DNA of 64,000 nucleotides from Runella sp. MFBS21 (GTDB lineage Bacteria; Bacteroidota; Bacteroidia; Cytophagales; Spirosomataceae), in NCBI RefSeq assembly GCF_029433105.1, contig NZ_JARNTW010000007.1, forward strand, positions 214,846 through 278,845. The letters run 5' to 3'. Each line of letters starts with the position of its first letter. Positions within the stretch are counted from its first letter, which is position 1. Positions 18,307-26,365 of this stretch are shown piece by piece. The notes under the pieces are model-generated. The model saw only the letters and a program-made list of their open reading frames with translations. It was not told the DNA's origin and searched no databases. A program made the translations under genes and the position numbers.

Positions 18307-18420
18307 GTGGTCTGTGTCCCACAGACCTATTTACAGTAGCTGATTTTAAAACCGATTTGCATCATGTGTCAAAAATCTAAATTCGTCTTTTTTACTTTGA
18401 TAAAGTTTTGCGGATGACCA
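18297..18420 (-). mobile_element. Decayed 3' end of a RAYT unit
   Basis: About 124 bp that align with 16961-17085: CTGCTCCGTGGTCTGTGTCCCACAG, the trailer, then the last 25-30 codons of the transposase with several substitutions. The 5' part is missing, and the next gene (stop at 18431) begins at the break. Confidence 0.75.
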
Positions 18421-18430
18421 AGGTGTAGGG

Positions 18431-19123
18431 CTAAAACTCAATTTTCTCAATAGGTACTTTGGCTTTATGCAAGTATTTAAGAATATGCTTTAAGGCAGAC
18501 ATCCCTGCATAGCCTGTATCTACATGAATTTCACAACGGTTAGCGTCTAGTTTTTCGGCAGTGCCAACATAATGAATTGGGTGGCGTTTTTTACCTTTTT
18601 CAAAAAGGTCGTTCCAGCCAACAAAAGCATCATCAATTATTTGTATTATTTGATTAAAATACTCCTCAGGGGTTGTGATTTCAAACATGGCATCTACGCC
18701 ATCCCATTTCCACATTTCTACCCTAAACGAATAACCTTCTATCAGTGTAGGTTTTGGCTTTGACTTGAATCGTTCTCGAATTCGCTCTACAAATTCATCC
18801 AGTATTTCAATCCAAAATTGAATATCTTTCTCCTCTACTTCCTCATGGGGATAAAGCGGTAATTCACCATTTTTGTATTTCCAATAAAAGGTAACGGGTA
18901 TATAAACGCTGTGAAAATTACCTGCCAAACCAACTCTTTCAATCCACATAATCACTTGGCCTTTATCTATTTTAATTTTAACTTCGGAACAAGTTACCAT
19001 ATTTATGGTAACATATTCAATGAAAGGGTTTATCTGCACTAACTTTTGGGCAAGAAAAGCACTACTGAGTTTCTCAAAACTTTTTGATATTTCAAATTTA
19101 CTTGTTAGAGTTCTTGTTTTCAT
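18431..19123 (-). CDS. Unknown protein, probable immunity gene
   Basis: Soluble protein of 230 residues with no membrane segment and many Trp, Glu and Lys. Recognisable stretches are EYVTINMVTCSEVKIKID, YIPVTFYWKYKNGELP and the C-terminal HVDTGYAGMSALKHILKYL. I do not recognise a family. Directly before the ATG is an in-frame TAG (19124-19126) closing a short open stub that runs back into a REP element at 19168. This is the same toxin stub plus downstream gene layout as its neighbours, so immunity is the best guess. Confidence 0.55.
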   Translation of the reverse strand: MKTRTLTSKFEISKSFEKLSSAFLAQKLVQINPFIEYVTINMVTCSEVKIKIDKGQVIMWIERVGLAGNFHSVYIPVTFYWKYKNGELPLYPHEEVEEKDIQFWIEILDEFVERIRERFKSKPKPTLIEGYSFRVEMWKWDGVDAMFEITTPEEYFNQIIQIIDDAFVGWNDLFEKGKKRHPIHYVGTAEKLDANRCEIHVDTGYAGMSALKHILKYLHKAKVPIEKIEF

Positions 19124-19167
19124 CTAATTATAGTAGTTATCGTTGCTCTTTATTTGATAATTGTACG

Positions 19168-19311
19168 CCGTGGTCTGTGTCCCAAAGACCTATTTGCAGA
19201 ATTTGCTTTCTTGATGTTCGTTTACCATGTTAATAATTCTTAAACATTAAACTTGTACTCCAAAACTTTTTTGGGTTGTATTTTTTAGGGCTGTGGAGAC
19301 ACAGCCCATGG
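19168..19311 (-). mobile_element. REP-A internal-deletion derivative 2
   Basis: About 144 bp. It has the REP end GGGCTGTG, GAGA, CACAGCCC (19288-19307), the RAYT leader with a small extra ACATTAA insertion, the first ten RAYT codons, then the same internal junction (GCAAATTCTGCAAATAGG) to the far REP. The GGGCTG/CAGCCC change is matched in both arms, so this hairpin has been kept paired. Confidence 0.82.
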
Positions 19312-19338
19312 GACAGTAAGACGAGTGGTGATAAAAAT

Positions 19339-20067
19339 TTATTGATTTAAAAATGTAATGGTACGCGGGCTAATGTCTTCAAACTTCCAACCCTCGGTAA
19401 GCCCTGCCGCCTCCAACGCTTCTTTGAGCGGCTCGCTCACTACTTTGAATAATTCGTCACAAATGAAATAATCGTGGTATTTATCCAAAACAAAATCGTG
19501 AATATCTAATACAGAACCCTTATCAAAAAATTTTATCCTTGTCTTTAAGTAATCATCTTCATTATGAATGCCAAGTTCGGTGGCTGATTGTATAATACCA
19601 CTTTTCCTATCAGCATAAGTACATTTTTCAAAAGTTATTTTGGTTTCTTCGCCTAACTGAAAAACATAGTAATCTAATTTTTCGCCTTTATACATCAGTT
19701 TAGCAGGGTAAAACTTATGCCGAGGGAGATTGAAAGCAGCGATAGTTTCTTTGAACTGTTCTGATACTAAAAAGCAAGAACTTGTTGTGTAATGATTGAC
19801 AACAAACTTATAAATATGGAGTTTTATCCAATCGAATTTCTTTTTTCGACTGCCATACAGTTCCTTCAACACAAAATAATCAAAAACAGGTACATCGTCA
19901 ATAAGAGATCTATTATTGATGGATTTTTCGAGGGGCTGCTTAAAAAAATTCTTCGTATCACCGCCATCAGGGATGAACTCAGCCCCTTGCATTTCGGGGG
20001 ATAAATAGGCAGAAGGATAAATTTTTTGCCCAGGTCTTATTTCAATTTCTAATTGATAAAATTTCAT
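19339..20067 (-). CDS. Imm11 (DUF1629)-like immunity protein
   Basis: Soluble protein of 242 residues. The middle reads SSCFLVSEQFKETIAAF and FYPAKLMYKGEKLDYYVFQL, which resembles Imm11/DUF1629 immunity proteins as I recall them; the assignment is by eye only. The ATG at 20067 overlaps the TGA of the toxin tail upstream (ATGA), which fixes the start and strongly suggests a toxin-immunity pair. An earlier TTG at 20073 is not needed. A REP-A copy follows its stop by about 28 bases. Confidence 0.6.
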   Translation of the reverse strand: MKFYQLEIEIRPGQKIYPSAYLSPEMQGAEFIPDGGDTKNFFKQPLEKSINNRSLIDDVPVFDYFVLKELYGSRKKKFDWIKLHIYKFVVNHYTTSSCFLVSEQFKETIAAFNLPRHKFYPAKLMYKGEKLDYYVFQLGEETKITFEKCTYADRKSGIIQSATELGIHNEDDYLKTRIKFFDKGSVLDIHDFVLDKYHDYFICDELFKVVSEPLKEALEAAGLTEGWKFEDISPRTITFLNQ

Positions 20068-20235
20068 TTGCAATTGATAGTTAATGAATTGAGAGGATTA
20101 CCATTTACGCCAGTGGCAGGTGTACCTGTTGCACAAACGCCTTCTACCTGTTTTTTAAGGCAACTAATATACTTCTTTATGCTTTTGATAGCGTCAATTT
20201 TATCTTGCGGACTCGATAAAGGCGAACCTAATACG
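20064..20235 (-). pseudogene. Toxin C-terminal tail upstream of the Imm11-like gene
   Basis: About 55 codons: GVLGSPLSSPQDKIDAIKS, KKYISCLKKQVEGVCATG, then PLNSLTINCK and TGA, in frame up to and through the hairpin at 20236-20264. No start codon or upstream part remains. The TGA overlaps the immunity ATG. It is the end of a toxin beheaded at a palindrome; the toxin family cannot be named from this piece. Confidence 0.55.
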
Positions 20236-20264
20236 CCCCGTTGTGGGTAGCAACCACAACGGGG
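20236..20264. repeat. REP-B type hairpin
   Basis: CCCCGTTGTGG, 7-base loop, CCACAACGGGG: a perfect 11 bp stem. Its arm shares CCCCGTTGTG with sequence at 63569-63578 beside remnants of a second RAYT, so it is probably a different REP family from the GGTCTGTG type. Confidence 0.7.
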
Positions 20265-20543
20265 TGGAGATAAAAAAGTAAGACACTTCGGAGAAGTCAG
20301 CTATCAGCCTCATCTATTTGTTGAAGACTAGTCTTTAGATTAAGATTAGCTCTTCTGTTTTGCGTCGGCAATGCAGTCGCTGCATTTTTAGTAAGGTTCA
20401 TCGTAGCATCAAAGGTCTAGTGAACAAAACTCATTATTGGTAAATTAGTCGGTTTTACAAACCTTTTTCCTGTACAGTTCGTTGTGAATAGAGATAACAA
20501 ACAACCACCACCACCCGTTGTAACTATCTCTAAAAAGACAATC

Positions 20544-21185
20544 ATGGACATGGAAAAAGTCGAAAAAATTCGCAAAACATACGTTGAGTACGTACTCGAA
20601 CAGGGGCAAGCTCCCGCTTCTTTTTATGCTTTCGCCAAAAAATTAAAAATGGCGGAAGCCGATTTATACGAATTTTATACTTCTTTTGAAGCCATAGAAA
20701 TGGATTTGTGGGCTTCGTTTTTTACTCAATCCCGCACTACCGCCGAAAACGACCCTGTCTACCAAACCTATTCGGTGCGTGAAAAACTACTTGCGTTTTA
20801 CTACACTTGGGTAGAAGTGCTTAAATCAAATCGGAGTTTTGTAGTGTATAGCTACCGCAAATTGCCTCAGCCTGTTGCTCCCAAAAACCCCCAACAGCTC
20901 CGTCCGTTCAAAGATGCTTTCCTGAACTACGCCCACGATTTGATGTACGAAGGCCGCGAAAGTCAAGAGATTGTGGCTCGCCCTTATATTTCTAATCGCT
21001 ATCCAGAAGCGGTGTGGCTCAATACGCTCTATATTTTGGATTTTTGGGTAAAAGATACAAGTCGCAATTTTGAACTAACGGATACTGCTATCGAAAAAAC
21101 CGTCAACACAGGCTTCGACTTGATGGGCCGTTCGATTGTGGATACGGTGGTTGATTTGGCAAAATTTGTATACCAAAATCGATAA
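20544..21185 (+). CDS. TetR-fold protein, COQ9-like
   Basis: Protein of 213 residues with an N-terminal TetR-like helix-turn-helix (KVEKIRKTYVEYVLEQG, ASFYAFAKKLKMAEADLYEF) and a C-terminal helical ligand domain. It is followed after only two bases by an ABC1/UbiB kinase gene. COQ9 of quinone synthesis has the TetR fold and works with an ABC1 protein (COQ8), so a lipid-binding partner is as likely as a repressor. A GTG at 20484 would add 20 Pro-rich residues; the ATG at 20544 is preferred. Confidence 0.75.
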   Translation: MDMEKVEKIRKTYVEYVLEQGQAPASFYAFAKKLKMAEADLYEFYTSFEAIEMDLWASFFTQSRTTAENDPVYQTYSVREKLLAFYYTWVEVLKSNRSFVVYSYRKLPQPVAPKNPQQLRPFKDAFLNYAHDLMYEGRESQEIVARPYISNRYPEAVWLNTLYILDFWVKDTSRNFELTDTAIEKTVNTGFDLMGRSIVDTVVDLAKFVYQNR

Positions 21186-21187
21186 CC

Positions 21188-22528
21188 ATGAAACAACAAG
21201 ATAAAATCCCCACCTCCAAAGTAGCACGTGCTACGCAGTTTTTGAAGACCGGTGCCAAAATCGGTGGCAATTATCTCAAATACAACGTCAAAAAGATAAT
21301 TGACCCTACTATCTCTCGCGATGAGCTTCACCAAGACAACGCCACGGATGTGTATGCTTCGCTCAGTGAGCTCAAAGGTTCGGCGCTCAAAGTAGCCCAA
21401 ATGCTCAGCATGGATCGTAGCGTATTGCCACGCCAATATGTAGATAAGTTCCAGATGTCTCAATACTCTGCGCCGCCACTTTCGGGGCCGCTGGTAGTCA
21501 AGACTTTCCGTAGTTATTTTGGCAAAGCTCCGCATGAGCTTTATGATACTTTCGACATCAACGCCATCAATGCGGCCTCTATCGGGCAGGTGCATCAAGC
21601 ATGGAAGTATGGCAAAAGATTGGCCGTAAAAGTGCAATACCCTGGCGTAGCCGATAGCATCAGCTCTGACCTCAAAATGGTCAAACCTATGGCGGTCACG
21701 CTTTTTGGACTTAACGAAAAAGATGTAGAACGCTATACCGAAGAAGTAGAAAGCAAGCTCTTGGAAGAAACCGACTACGAATTGGAATTACGGCGCTCGG
21801 TTGAAATTTCGGAGGCGTGCCAGCATATCAAAGGACTGATTTTTCCGAAATATTATCCCGAATTGTCTTCCAAACGAATCTTGACGATGGATTGGCTCAA
21901 CGGGCAGCACCTCAAAGATTTTTTGCAAACGGATCCTTCCCAAGAAGTACGCAATCAGATTGGGCAATTGTTGTGGGATTTTTATGACCATCAAGTGCAT
22001 CACCTCCGTCAAGTACACGCCGACCCTCATCCGGGCAATTTTCTGATGCGTGCCGACGGTACAATGGGCGTTATTGATTTTGGGTGTGTCAAAGTGATTC
22101 CTGATTATTTTTATGACAATTATTTCACCCTTATCAATCCTGATACCATCGAAGACGATGCCTTGGTTGAAAAGATATTTTATAACTTGGAGTTTTTGGT
22201 CAAAGAGGATGCGCCACGCGAAAAAGCCCTTTTTACTAACTTATTCAAGCAAATGATTCGTTTGTTAGGCAAACCATTTGCCGTTGATGAATTTGATTTT
22301 GGCGACCATTCTTACTTCGATACGGTTTATGCTTTTGCCGACGAACTTGCAAAAGTGGAAGAAATTCGCAATTCGAAAGTAGCACGTGGTTCCAAAGACG
22401 GCTTGTATATCAATCGTACCTATTTTGGACTTTACTCCATGCTCAACGAACTAGGAGCCAAAATACACACTACTCGGCCCGATTGGCTACGTAGCAAAAA
22501 ACAATTAAGCTCTGTCGAAGTTCAATAA
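21188..22528 (+). CDS. ABC1/AarF/UbiB-family atypical kinase
   Basis: Protein of 446 residues of the ABC1 family. Visible motifs are the KxGQ-like segment ALKVAQMLS (Gly replaced by Ala), the Ala-rich nucleotide loop AASIGQVHQA, the VAIK-type Lys in AVKVQYPG, the catalytic loop HADPHPGNFL and the metal motif VIDFGCVK. Relatives act as ATPases or kinases supporting isoprenoid quinone synthesis; this phylum uses menaquinone. The gene is translationally linked to the TetR-fold gene. Confidence 0.9.
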   Translation: MKQQDKIPTSKVARATQFLKTGAKIGGNYLKYNVKKIIDPTISRDELHQDNATDVYASLSELKGSALKVAQMLSMDRSVLPRQYVDKFQMSQYSAPPLSGPLVVKTFRSYFGKAPHELYDTFDINAINAASIGQVHQAWKYGKRLAVKVQYPGVADSISSDLKMVKPMAVTLFGLNEKDVERYTEEVESKLLEETDYELELRRSVEISEACQHIKGLIFPKYYPELSSKRILTMDWLNGQHLKDFLQTDPSQEVRNQIGQLLWDFYDHQVHHLRQVHADPHPGNFLMRADGTMGVIDFGCVKVIPDYFYDNYFTLINPDTIEDDALVEKIFYNLEFLVKEDAPREKALFTNLFKQMIRLLGKPFAVDEFDFGDHSYFDTVYAFADELAKVEEIRNSKVARGSKDGLYINRTYFGLYSMLNELGAKIHTTRPDWLRSKKQLSSVEVQ

Positions 22529-22559
22529 TCACAAGATGAGTAGGAGAAAATAAACCTAC

Positions 22560-24074
22560 TCATCTTGCCTTCAAGGCTTCGAAGACAGGATAGACACTGC
22601 CTGATTCGCTCATAATCCCCAACTCTCCGATGGTTCGGAACATCGTGACCGATGCTACTTCCGTATGTGCTAGATGTGACAAAAGCTTGGTAGCCCATTC
22701 TTTGGCAAAAGCTGTAGATTGACGCTTATCTATTTGATTTTCAATCGCCAAAACCATATCAGCCGCCTGCGTAGCGTAAGGGTTGGCTCTTCTACAGAGG
22801 GCTATAAAAGAAATATGAACGGGTTTTTGATAAATGTTGTGGGCACTCTCCACCAAGTACTTCACTGTTTCGGTGTTTTCGAGTAGCGAGAGTTCGTCAA
22901 AAGCGTGTTCTTGAGGATCAAAAGAGCAGCTCACAAAATCTGCTTCTCCTGCCTCAAATCGGTTACGATTCAATTCCGTAAAATTATAATCGGTCCCAAC
23001 TCCGATTTTTACTCCTGAAAGCTGCGTTTTGAGTTGGGGAATGTAATCAATAACAGCTTGAGAAGTCACGAGTTTTTGTGCTGACAACAACAGTAAATGC
23101 TTGATTTGTAGTCTGTTTTGTTGTAATACTCCTACAAAATCAGCAAGTTGAGATTCGAAATCATCATTTAAAGTCAACACTATTTCCAGTGGCAAACCTA
23201 AAAGCAGGGCCTTTTCTGCTTGACCTGAAAGATAAGAAATCCAATCTTTGTCAAAAAGAGTCAAATCAACCCGATAATGACTTAGCTTCAAAGTCTTGAG
23301 TATTTCAACACTCTCAGCCGACAATTCGTCTGTTTCGATAGCAGCTGCAATACCTATGTTTACCGCTTGTTGTCGGAGCGCTGATTTTTGATTTAGGGCT
23401 TTGTCTTGAGGTTCTTTGCTTTTTGTTGCCAACCGAAAACTAACGCGCTGCCGCACGGTATCGCCTTGGTGCAGTTGAACGGGAAACGGCTCAGACAAGG
23501 GTGTACAAAAAGTTTTGTAAGAAGCGTCGCCCCAATTGCGCTGGTCTTCGGTCTGAAATATATCTCCCTCACAATCAACCTTGTATACACACCCGTTGGC
23601 CGCTTGCCATTGCATAGATTTAATATCTAAAAAAGGGTCTTGTGGCGCAATGTATCGCGGAAAATGGGTAGCTGTAGAAGAGCCACTTGGGTGAAAAATC
23701 GTAACAGGTTGCTCGGCTACGCCTTCAATTGGATGGAGAATACAAAAACCCGCTCGATTTTTTCGTACCGCTTGTAAGGCTTTGCCTTCAATGTTGAATA
23801 CAATAGTGCCATTTTCATGCCCTTCGATGAAAGCTTTCCACTCAAAAATAGGCACTTGATTTTTGTCTATGTTGTAAGACAAGTAGGATATTGAAAAGTG
23901 ATTTTCTTGAGTATCAATCTTTTCTTCAACGATTTGAGTCGCAAAAGTACCCCAATTGTGGTCGCGTAAGGCAAAGTAAATCATTCTTAATACTTCAGTA
24001 TCTTCGTGGGTGATTTGCCGAACAAACCCGTTTTGGTAAAGAAGTCGAAAAGGCCCTGCTTGTAAAAATGGCAT
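22560..24074 (-). CDS. D-apionate lactonase-like protein
   Basis: Protein of 504 residues without signal peptide. The segment EDQRNWGDASYKTFCTPL and the general layout (beta-rich first half, TIM-barrel-like second half with KIGVGTDYNFTELNRNRF) recall the ApnL D-apionate lactonases described in apiose catabolism. The assignment is from memory of that motif only. No other apiose gene is nearby. Upstream of the start lies the palindrome array at 24156-24766, which may hold or affect its promoter. Confidence 0.5.
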   Translation of the reverse strand: MPFLQAGPFRLLYQNGFVRQITHEDTEVLRMIYFALRDHNWGTFATQIVEEKIDTQENHFSISYLSYNIDKNQVPIFEWKAFIEGHENGTIVFNIEGKALQAVRKNRAGFCILHPIEGVAEQPVTIFHPSGSSTATHFPRYIAPQDPFLDIKSMQWQAANGCVYKVDCEGDIFQTEDQRNWGDASYKTFCTPLSEPFPVQLHQGDTVRQRVSFRLATKSKEPQDKALNQKSALRQQAVNIGIAAAIETDELSAESVEILKTLKLSHYRVDLTLFDKDWISYLSGQAEKALLLGLPLEIVLTLNDDFESQLADFVGVLQQNRLQIKHLLLLSAQKLVTSQAVIDYIPQLKTQLSGVKIGVGTDYNFTELNRNRFEAGEADFVSCSFDPQEHAFDELSLLENTETVKYLVESAHNIYQKPVHISFIALCRRANPYATQAADMVLAIENQIDKRQSTAFAKEWATKLLSHLAHTEVASVTMFRTIGELGIMSESGSVYPVFEALKAR

Positions 24075-24155
24075 CGTAAAAAATTATTGGTTTAGATGCT
24101 GCGAAGATAAAAAACTAAAACGACTTCCAAGTTTTTACAAGCTAGAGTTTGATTA

Positions 24156-24766
24156 GACTTTCCAAGTTTCGAATTCGTAGTAGACAAACTTGGAAAGTCT
24201 CTGATTTGCCCGACTTTCCAAGGTTTCGAATTCGTAGTAGACAACCTTGGAAAGTCTCTGATTTGCCCGACTTTCCAAGGTTTTGAATTCGCAGTAGCCA
24301 AACTTGGAAAGTCTCCGACCTTGTCCGACTTTCCAAGTTTCGAATTCGCAGTAGACAACCTTGGGAAGTCTCCACCTCGACTGACTTTCCAAGTTTTGAA
24401 TTCGCACTAACCAAACTTGGGAAGTCTCCACCCTTGTCCGACTTTCCAAGGTTTTGAATTCGTAGTAAGCTAACTTGGAAAGTCTCCGACCTTGTCCGAC
24501 TTTCCAAGTTTTGAATTCGCAATAACCAACCTTGGAAAGTCTCCACCCTGGCCGACTTTCCAAGGTTTGAATTCGCAGTAGCCAAACTTGGGAAGTCTCT
24601 GACTTGCTTGACTTTCCAAGTTTCGAATTCGCAGTAGACAAACTGGGGAAGTCTCTGATTTGCCCGACTTTCCAAGTTTTGAATTCGCAGTAGCCAAACT
24701 TGGGAAGTCTCTGATTTGCTTGACTTTCCAAGTTTCGAATTCGCAGTAGACAAACTTGGAAAGTCT
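24156..24766. repeat. Array of 11 palindromic 56-58 bp units
   Basis: Eleven head-to-tail units start at 24156, 24212, 24269, 24327, 24383, 24440, 24498, 24554, 24610, 24666 and 24722. Each has a left arm GACTTTCCAAGTTT, a centre with GAATTCGCAGTA, a right arm AAACTTGGAAAGTC, and a 12-14 base spacer such as TCTGATTTGCCC or TCCGACCTTGTCC. Arms can fold within a unit or across a spacer. Variants (CCAAGGTTT, AACCTTGG) are scattered. It lies between two minus-strand genes. Long open frames inside it are by-products. Confidence 0.95.
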
Positions 24767-24769
24767 AAA

Positions 24770-25204
24770 TTAAGGTTGTTCGGCTCTGGTTTTGAGTGCT
24801 TGATTCATTTTGACAAAGTTGTTGCGGGTATCGTTTCCGATTTGTTTCAGAATAAGCGAGCTCAATAACCCCGAGAAATTTTCGCCGTGAATAAGATTTA
24901 TTTGATTTGGAGATATTTCTTCGATTTCGAAGTAATGATGCCCATCAAAAAGACCTTTTATCCACAGCGATCCCAGCCAATCAAAGTATTGGTTGGGTAT
25001 GACACTCAACACTTTTGGCGTAAACACGATGGTTTTTGCGCCATTTTGTAGAGTATTTTTGAGCTTTGTTCCCGCTTGAAGTTGTCCCTCACTTTGTACG
25101 ATAAATGGATTCCAGACAGCGTAGTTTTCTAAATCAGCGAGGATATTCCAGACTTTTTCTTTGGAAGCATTAATGACGATTTCGGTTCTGATTTTGTGTT
25201 TCAT
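24770..25204 (-). CDS. SRPBCC/START-type protein
   Basis: Protein of 144 residues with the SRPBCC fold: TEIVINASKEKVWNILADLENYAVWNPF at the start, a central beta sheet and a C-terminal long helix. Such proteins bind a hydrophobic ligand. It is 87 bases downstream of the Crp-family gene on the same strand and probably in its operon. Its stop is only three bases from the palindrome array, so transcripts would run into it. Confidence 0.85.
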   Translation of the reverse strand: MKHKIRTEIVINASKEKVWNILADLENYAVWNPFIVQSEGQLQAGTKLKNTLQNGAKTIVFTPKVLSVIPNQYFDWLGSLWIKGLFDGHHYFEIEEISPNQINLIHGENFSGLLSSLILKQIGNDTRNNFVKMNQALKTRAEQP

Positions 25205-25291
25205 GACTGCAACATTTTGTTTTAATGATGTTGCAAAGGTAGCGTGCTCTATGCGCTCCTTCCATTAACAATTGTAAAGAAATGAGCCTTT

Positions 25292-25873
25292 CTAACGTTT
25301 TTGTTGTGCCAGGCGATTGCGGATGCGACTCATCGATACGGGCGTCATTCCCAAATACGAAGCGATAATGTGATGCGGTACGCGAAGCAATAAGTCGCCG
25401 TTTTGTTCAACAAATTTTGCGTAGCGTTCTTCGGGGCTATCTAATAGAAATGAAGACAAAATCTGCTGCGCATTGATAAAACGCTGTTCGGCTATTTTGC
25501 GAGTGAGGATATTGAATTTGGGTAGGACTTCGTAGAGTTCATTCATTTTAGGCTGAGTAATCACCAGTAAGTCTGAGTCTTCTAGGGTTTCGAGTGATTG
25601 AATACTGGGCGTTTGTCGCAAAAAACTATCATAACTACTCGCAAACAGATTTTCTCGAAAAAGATAAGCCGTGATTTCGTCACCGTCATTTTCGTAAAAA
25701 AGGCGCAACATCCCTTTGTTGATAAAATAAAGTTCGTTGGCTATTTGGCCGTGCTTGACAAGCGGAAACTTGCGGGGCACTTGTTTAAACACAAACGCAC
25801 TTTCCAAAACTGATTTTTCACGGTCGGAGAGCGGCACAAATTGAGCCACTAAATAATGTAAAGCGTCAAACAT
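25292..25873 (-). CDS. Crp/Fnr-family regulator
   Basis: Protein of 193 residues with a cyclic-nucleotide-binding-like domain (NELYFINKGMLRLFYENDGDE) and a short C-terminal helix-turn-helix (VPHHIIASYLGMTPVSMSRIRNRL). It lacks the Cys set of oxygen-sensing Fnr. This type is very common in Bacteroidota, usually next to the small gene it controls, here the SRPBCC gene. Confidence 0.88.
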   Translation of the reverse strand: MFDALHYLVAQFVPLSDREKSVLESAFVFKQVPRKFPLVKHGQIANELYFINKGMLRLFYENDGDEITAYLFRENLFASSYDSFLRQTPSIQSLETLEDSDLLVITQPKMNELYEVLPKFNILTRKIAEQRFINAQQILSSFLLDSPEERYAKFVEQNGDLLLRVPHHIIASYLGMTPVSMSRIRNRLAQQKR

Positions 25874-26157
25874 AGAAGGTTATAAAAGGCATATGTATTT
25901 CTAGTATATTCTATACGTAGGAAGTTTCAAATAAAGCTAAAAGAAAAAACTGGCTTTCCTTACTATCTCAGCCCTAAAAAAGTGATATTATTGATAATCA
26001 ATACATTATACTTTTTAAAGAACTTGCTGTATTCCCTCAACAAATTTAGGGTATTTGTGGCACTTCTATTTTCTAAAATTGTACTTTTTTGAGTGTGTAT
26101 TTGGTCTATTGTTGTATTATTCCGAACTTTGCATAGATTTATTAACCAATTACGACC
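25874..26157. other. Non-coding gap with a promoter
   Basis: About 280 AT-rich bases. The only clear signal is the promoter-like pair at 26100-26131 leading into the small ORF at 26158. A 78-codon minus-strand frame here has poor composition and is not accepted. Confidence 0.5.
26100..26131 (+). promoter_or_regulatory. Bacteroidota-type promoter for a small ORF
   Basis: TTTG at 26100-26103, 20-base spacer, GAACTTTG at 26124-26131 (seven of eight to TAnnTTTG). The same GAACTTTG box lies upstream of kdsA. Confidence 0.45.
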
Positions 26158-26313
26158 ATGAACACACTTAATTTTCAGCATATTACTGCTTATTTTCATA
26201 ACCTCAAACTGTCGAACTCATTCCGACATATCAATACCTTTATCGTACGTCACTCCACCATATTTGAAGCTTTGACTCGTACGGGTCAGCCTTTTGGAGG
26301 GAAAGTTTGCTAA
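26158..26313 (+). CDS. Putative small protein of 51 residues
   Basis: ATG-started frame MNTLNFQHITAYFHNLKL to RTGQPFGGKVC with a promoter-like sequence 27 bases upstream and an imperfect hairpin 15 bases downstream. Composition (His, Phe, Thr, Asn) is plausible for a real small protein. I do not recognise it, and it could be a fragment. Confidence 0.35.
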   Translation: MNTLNFQHITAYFHNLKLSNSFRHINTFIVRHSTIFEALTRTGQPFGGKVC

Positions 26314-26327
26314 TGCTTTCTAAGAAT

Positions 26328-26365
26328 TTAGACATTCTAAATTTTTGACAATTTGGAATGTCTAA
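26328..26365. repeat. Imperfect hairpin downstream of the small ORF
   Basis: TTAGACATTCTAAATT pairs with AATTTGGAATGTCTAA, one mismatch. No T run follows, so it looks more like a REP-type palindrome or mRNA end stabiliser than a terminator. The rest of 26366-26568 shows nothing clear except a run of nine G at 26471. Confidence 0.55.

Noticed and set aside
20053..20250. Plus-strand frame of 65 codons
   Set aside because: It is antisense to the toxin tail whose TGA overlaps the immunity ATG; the minus-strand frame has the better context.
20370..20387. Hairpin AATGCAG-TCG-CTGCATT with T run as a terminator
   Set aside because: It lies between divergent units with no gene ending into it from the left; it may be a relic, but a terminator role cannot be supported.
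24092..24753. Four long minus-strand open frames (75 to 203 codons) with repeated peptide units across the hairpin array
   Set aside because: The units are 56-58 bp, not a multiple of three, so the peptide repeat jumps frame and overlapping frames are open together. This is a by-product of a repeat without stop codons.
24156..24766. CRISPR array
   Set aside because: Spacers of 12-14 bases recur in a few types, the arms vary, units are palindromic over their whole length and there are no cas genes.
25963..26199. 78-codon minus-strand frame
   Set aside because: AT-rich spacer composition, no ribosome-binding context, and it overlaps a better plus-strand promoter and small ORF.
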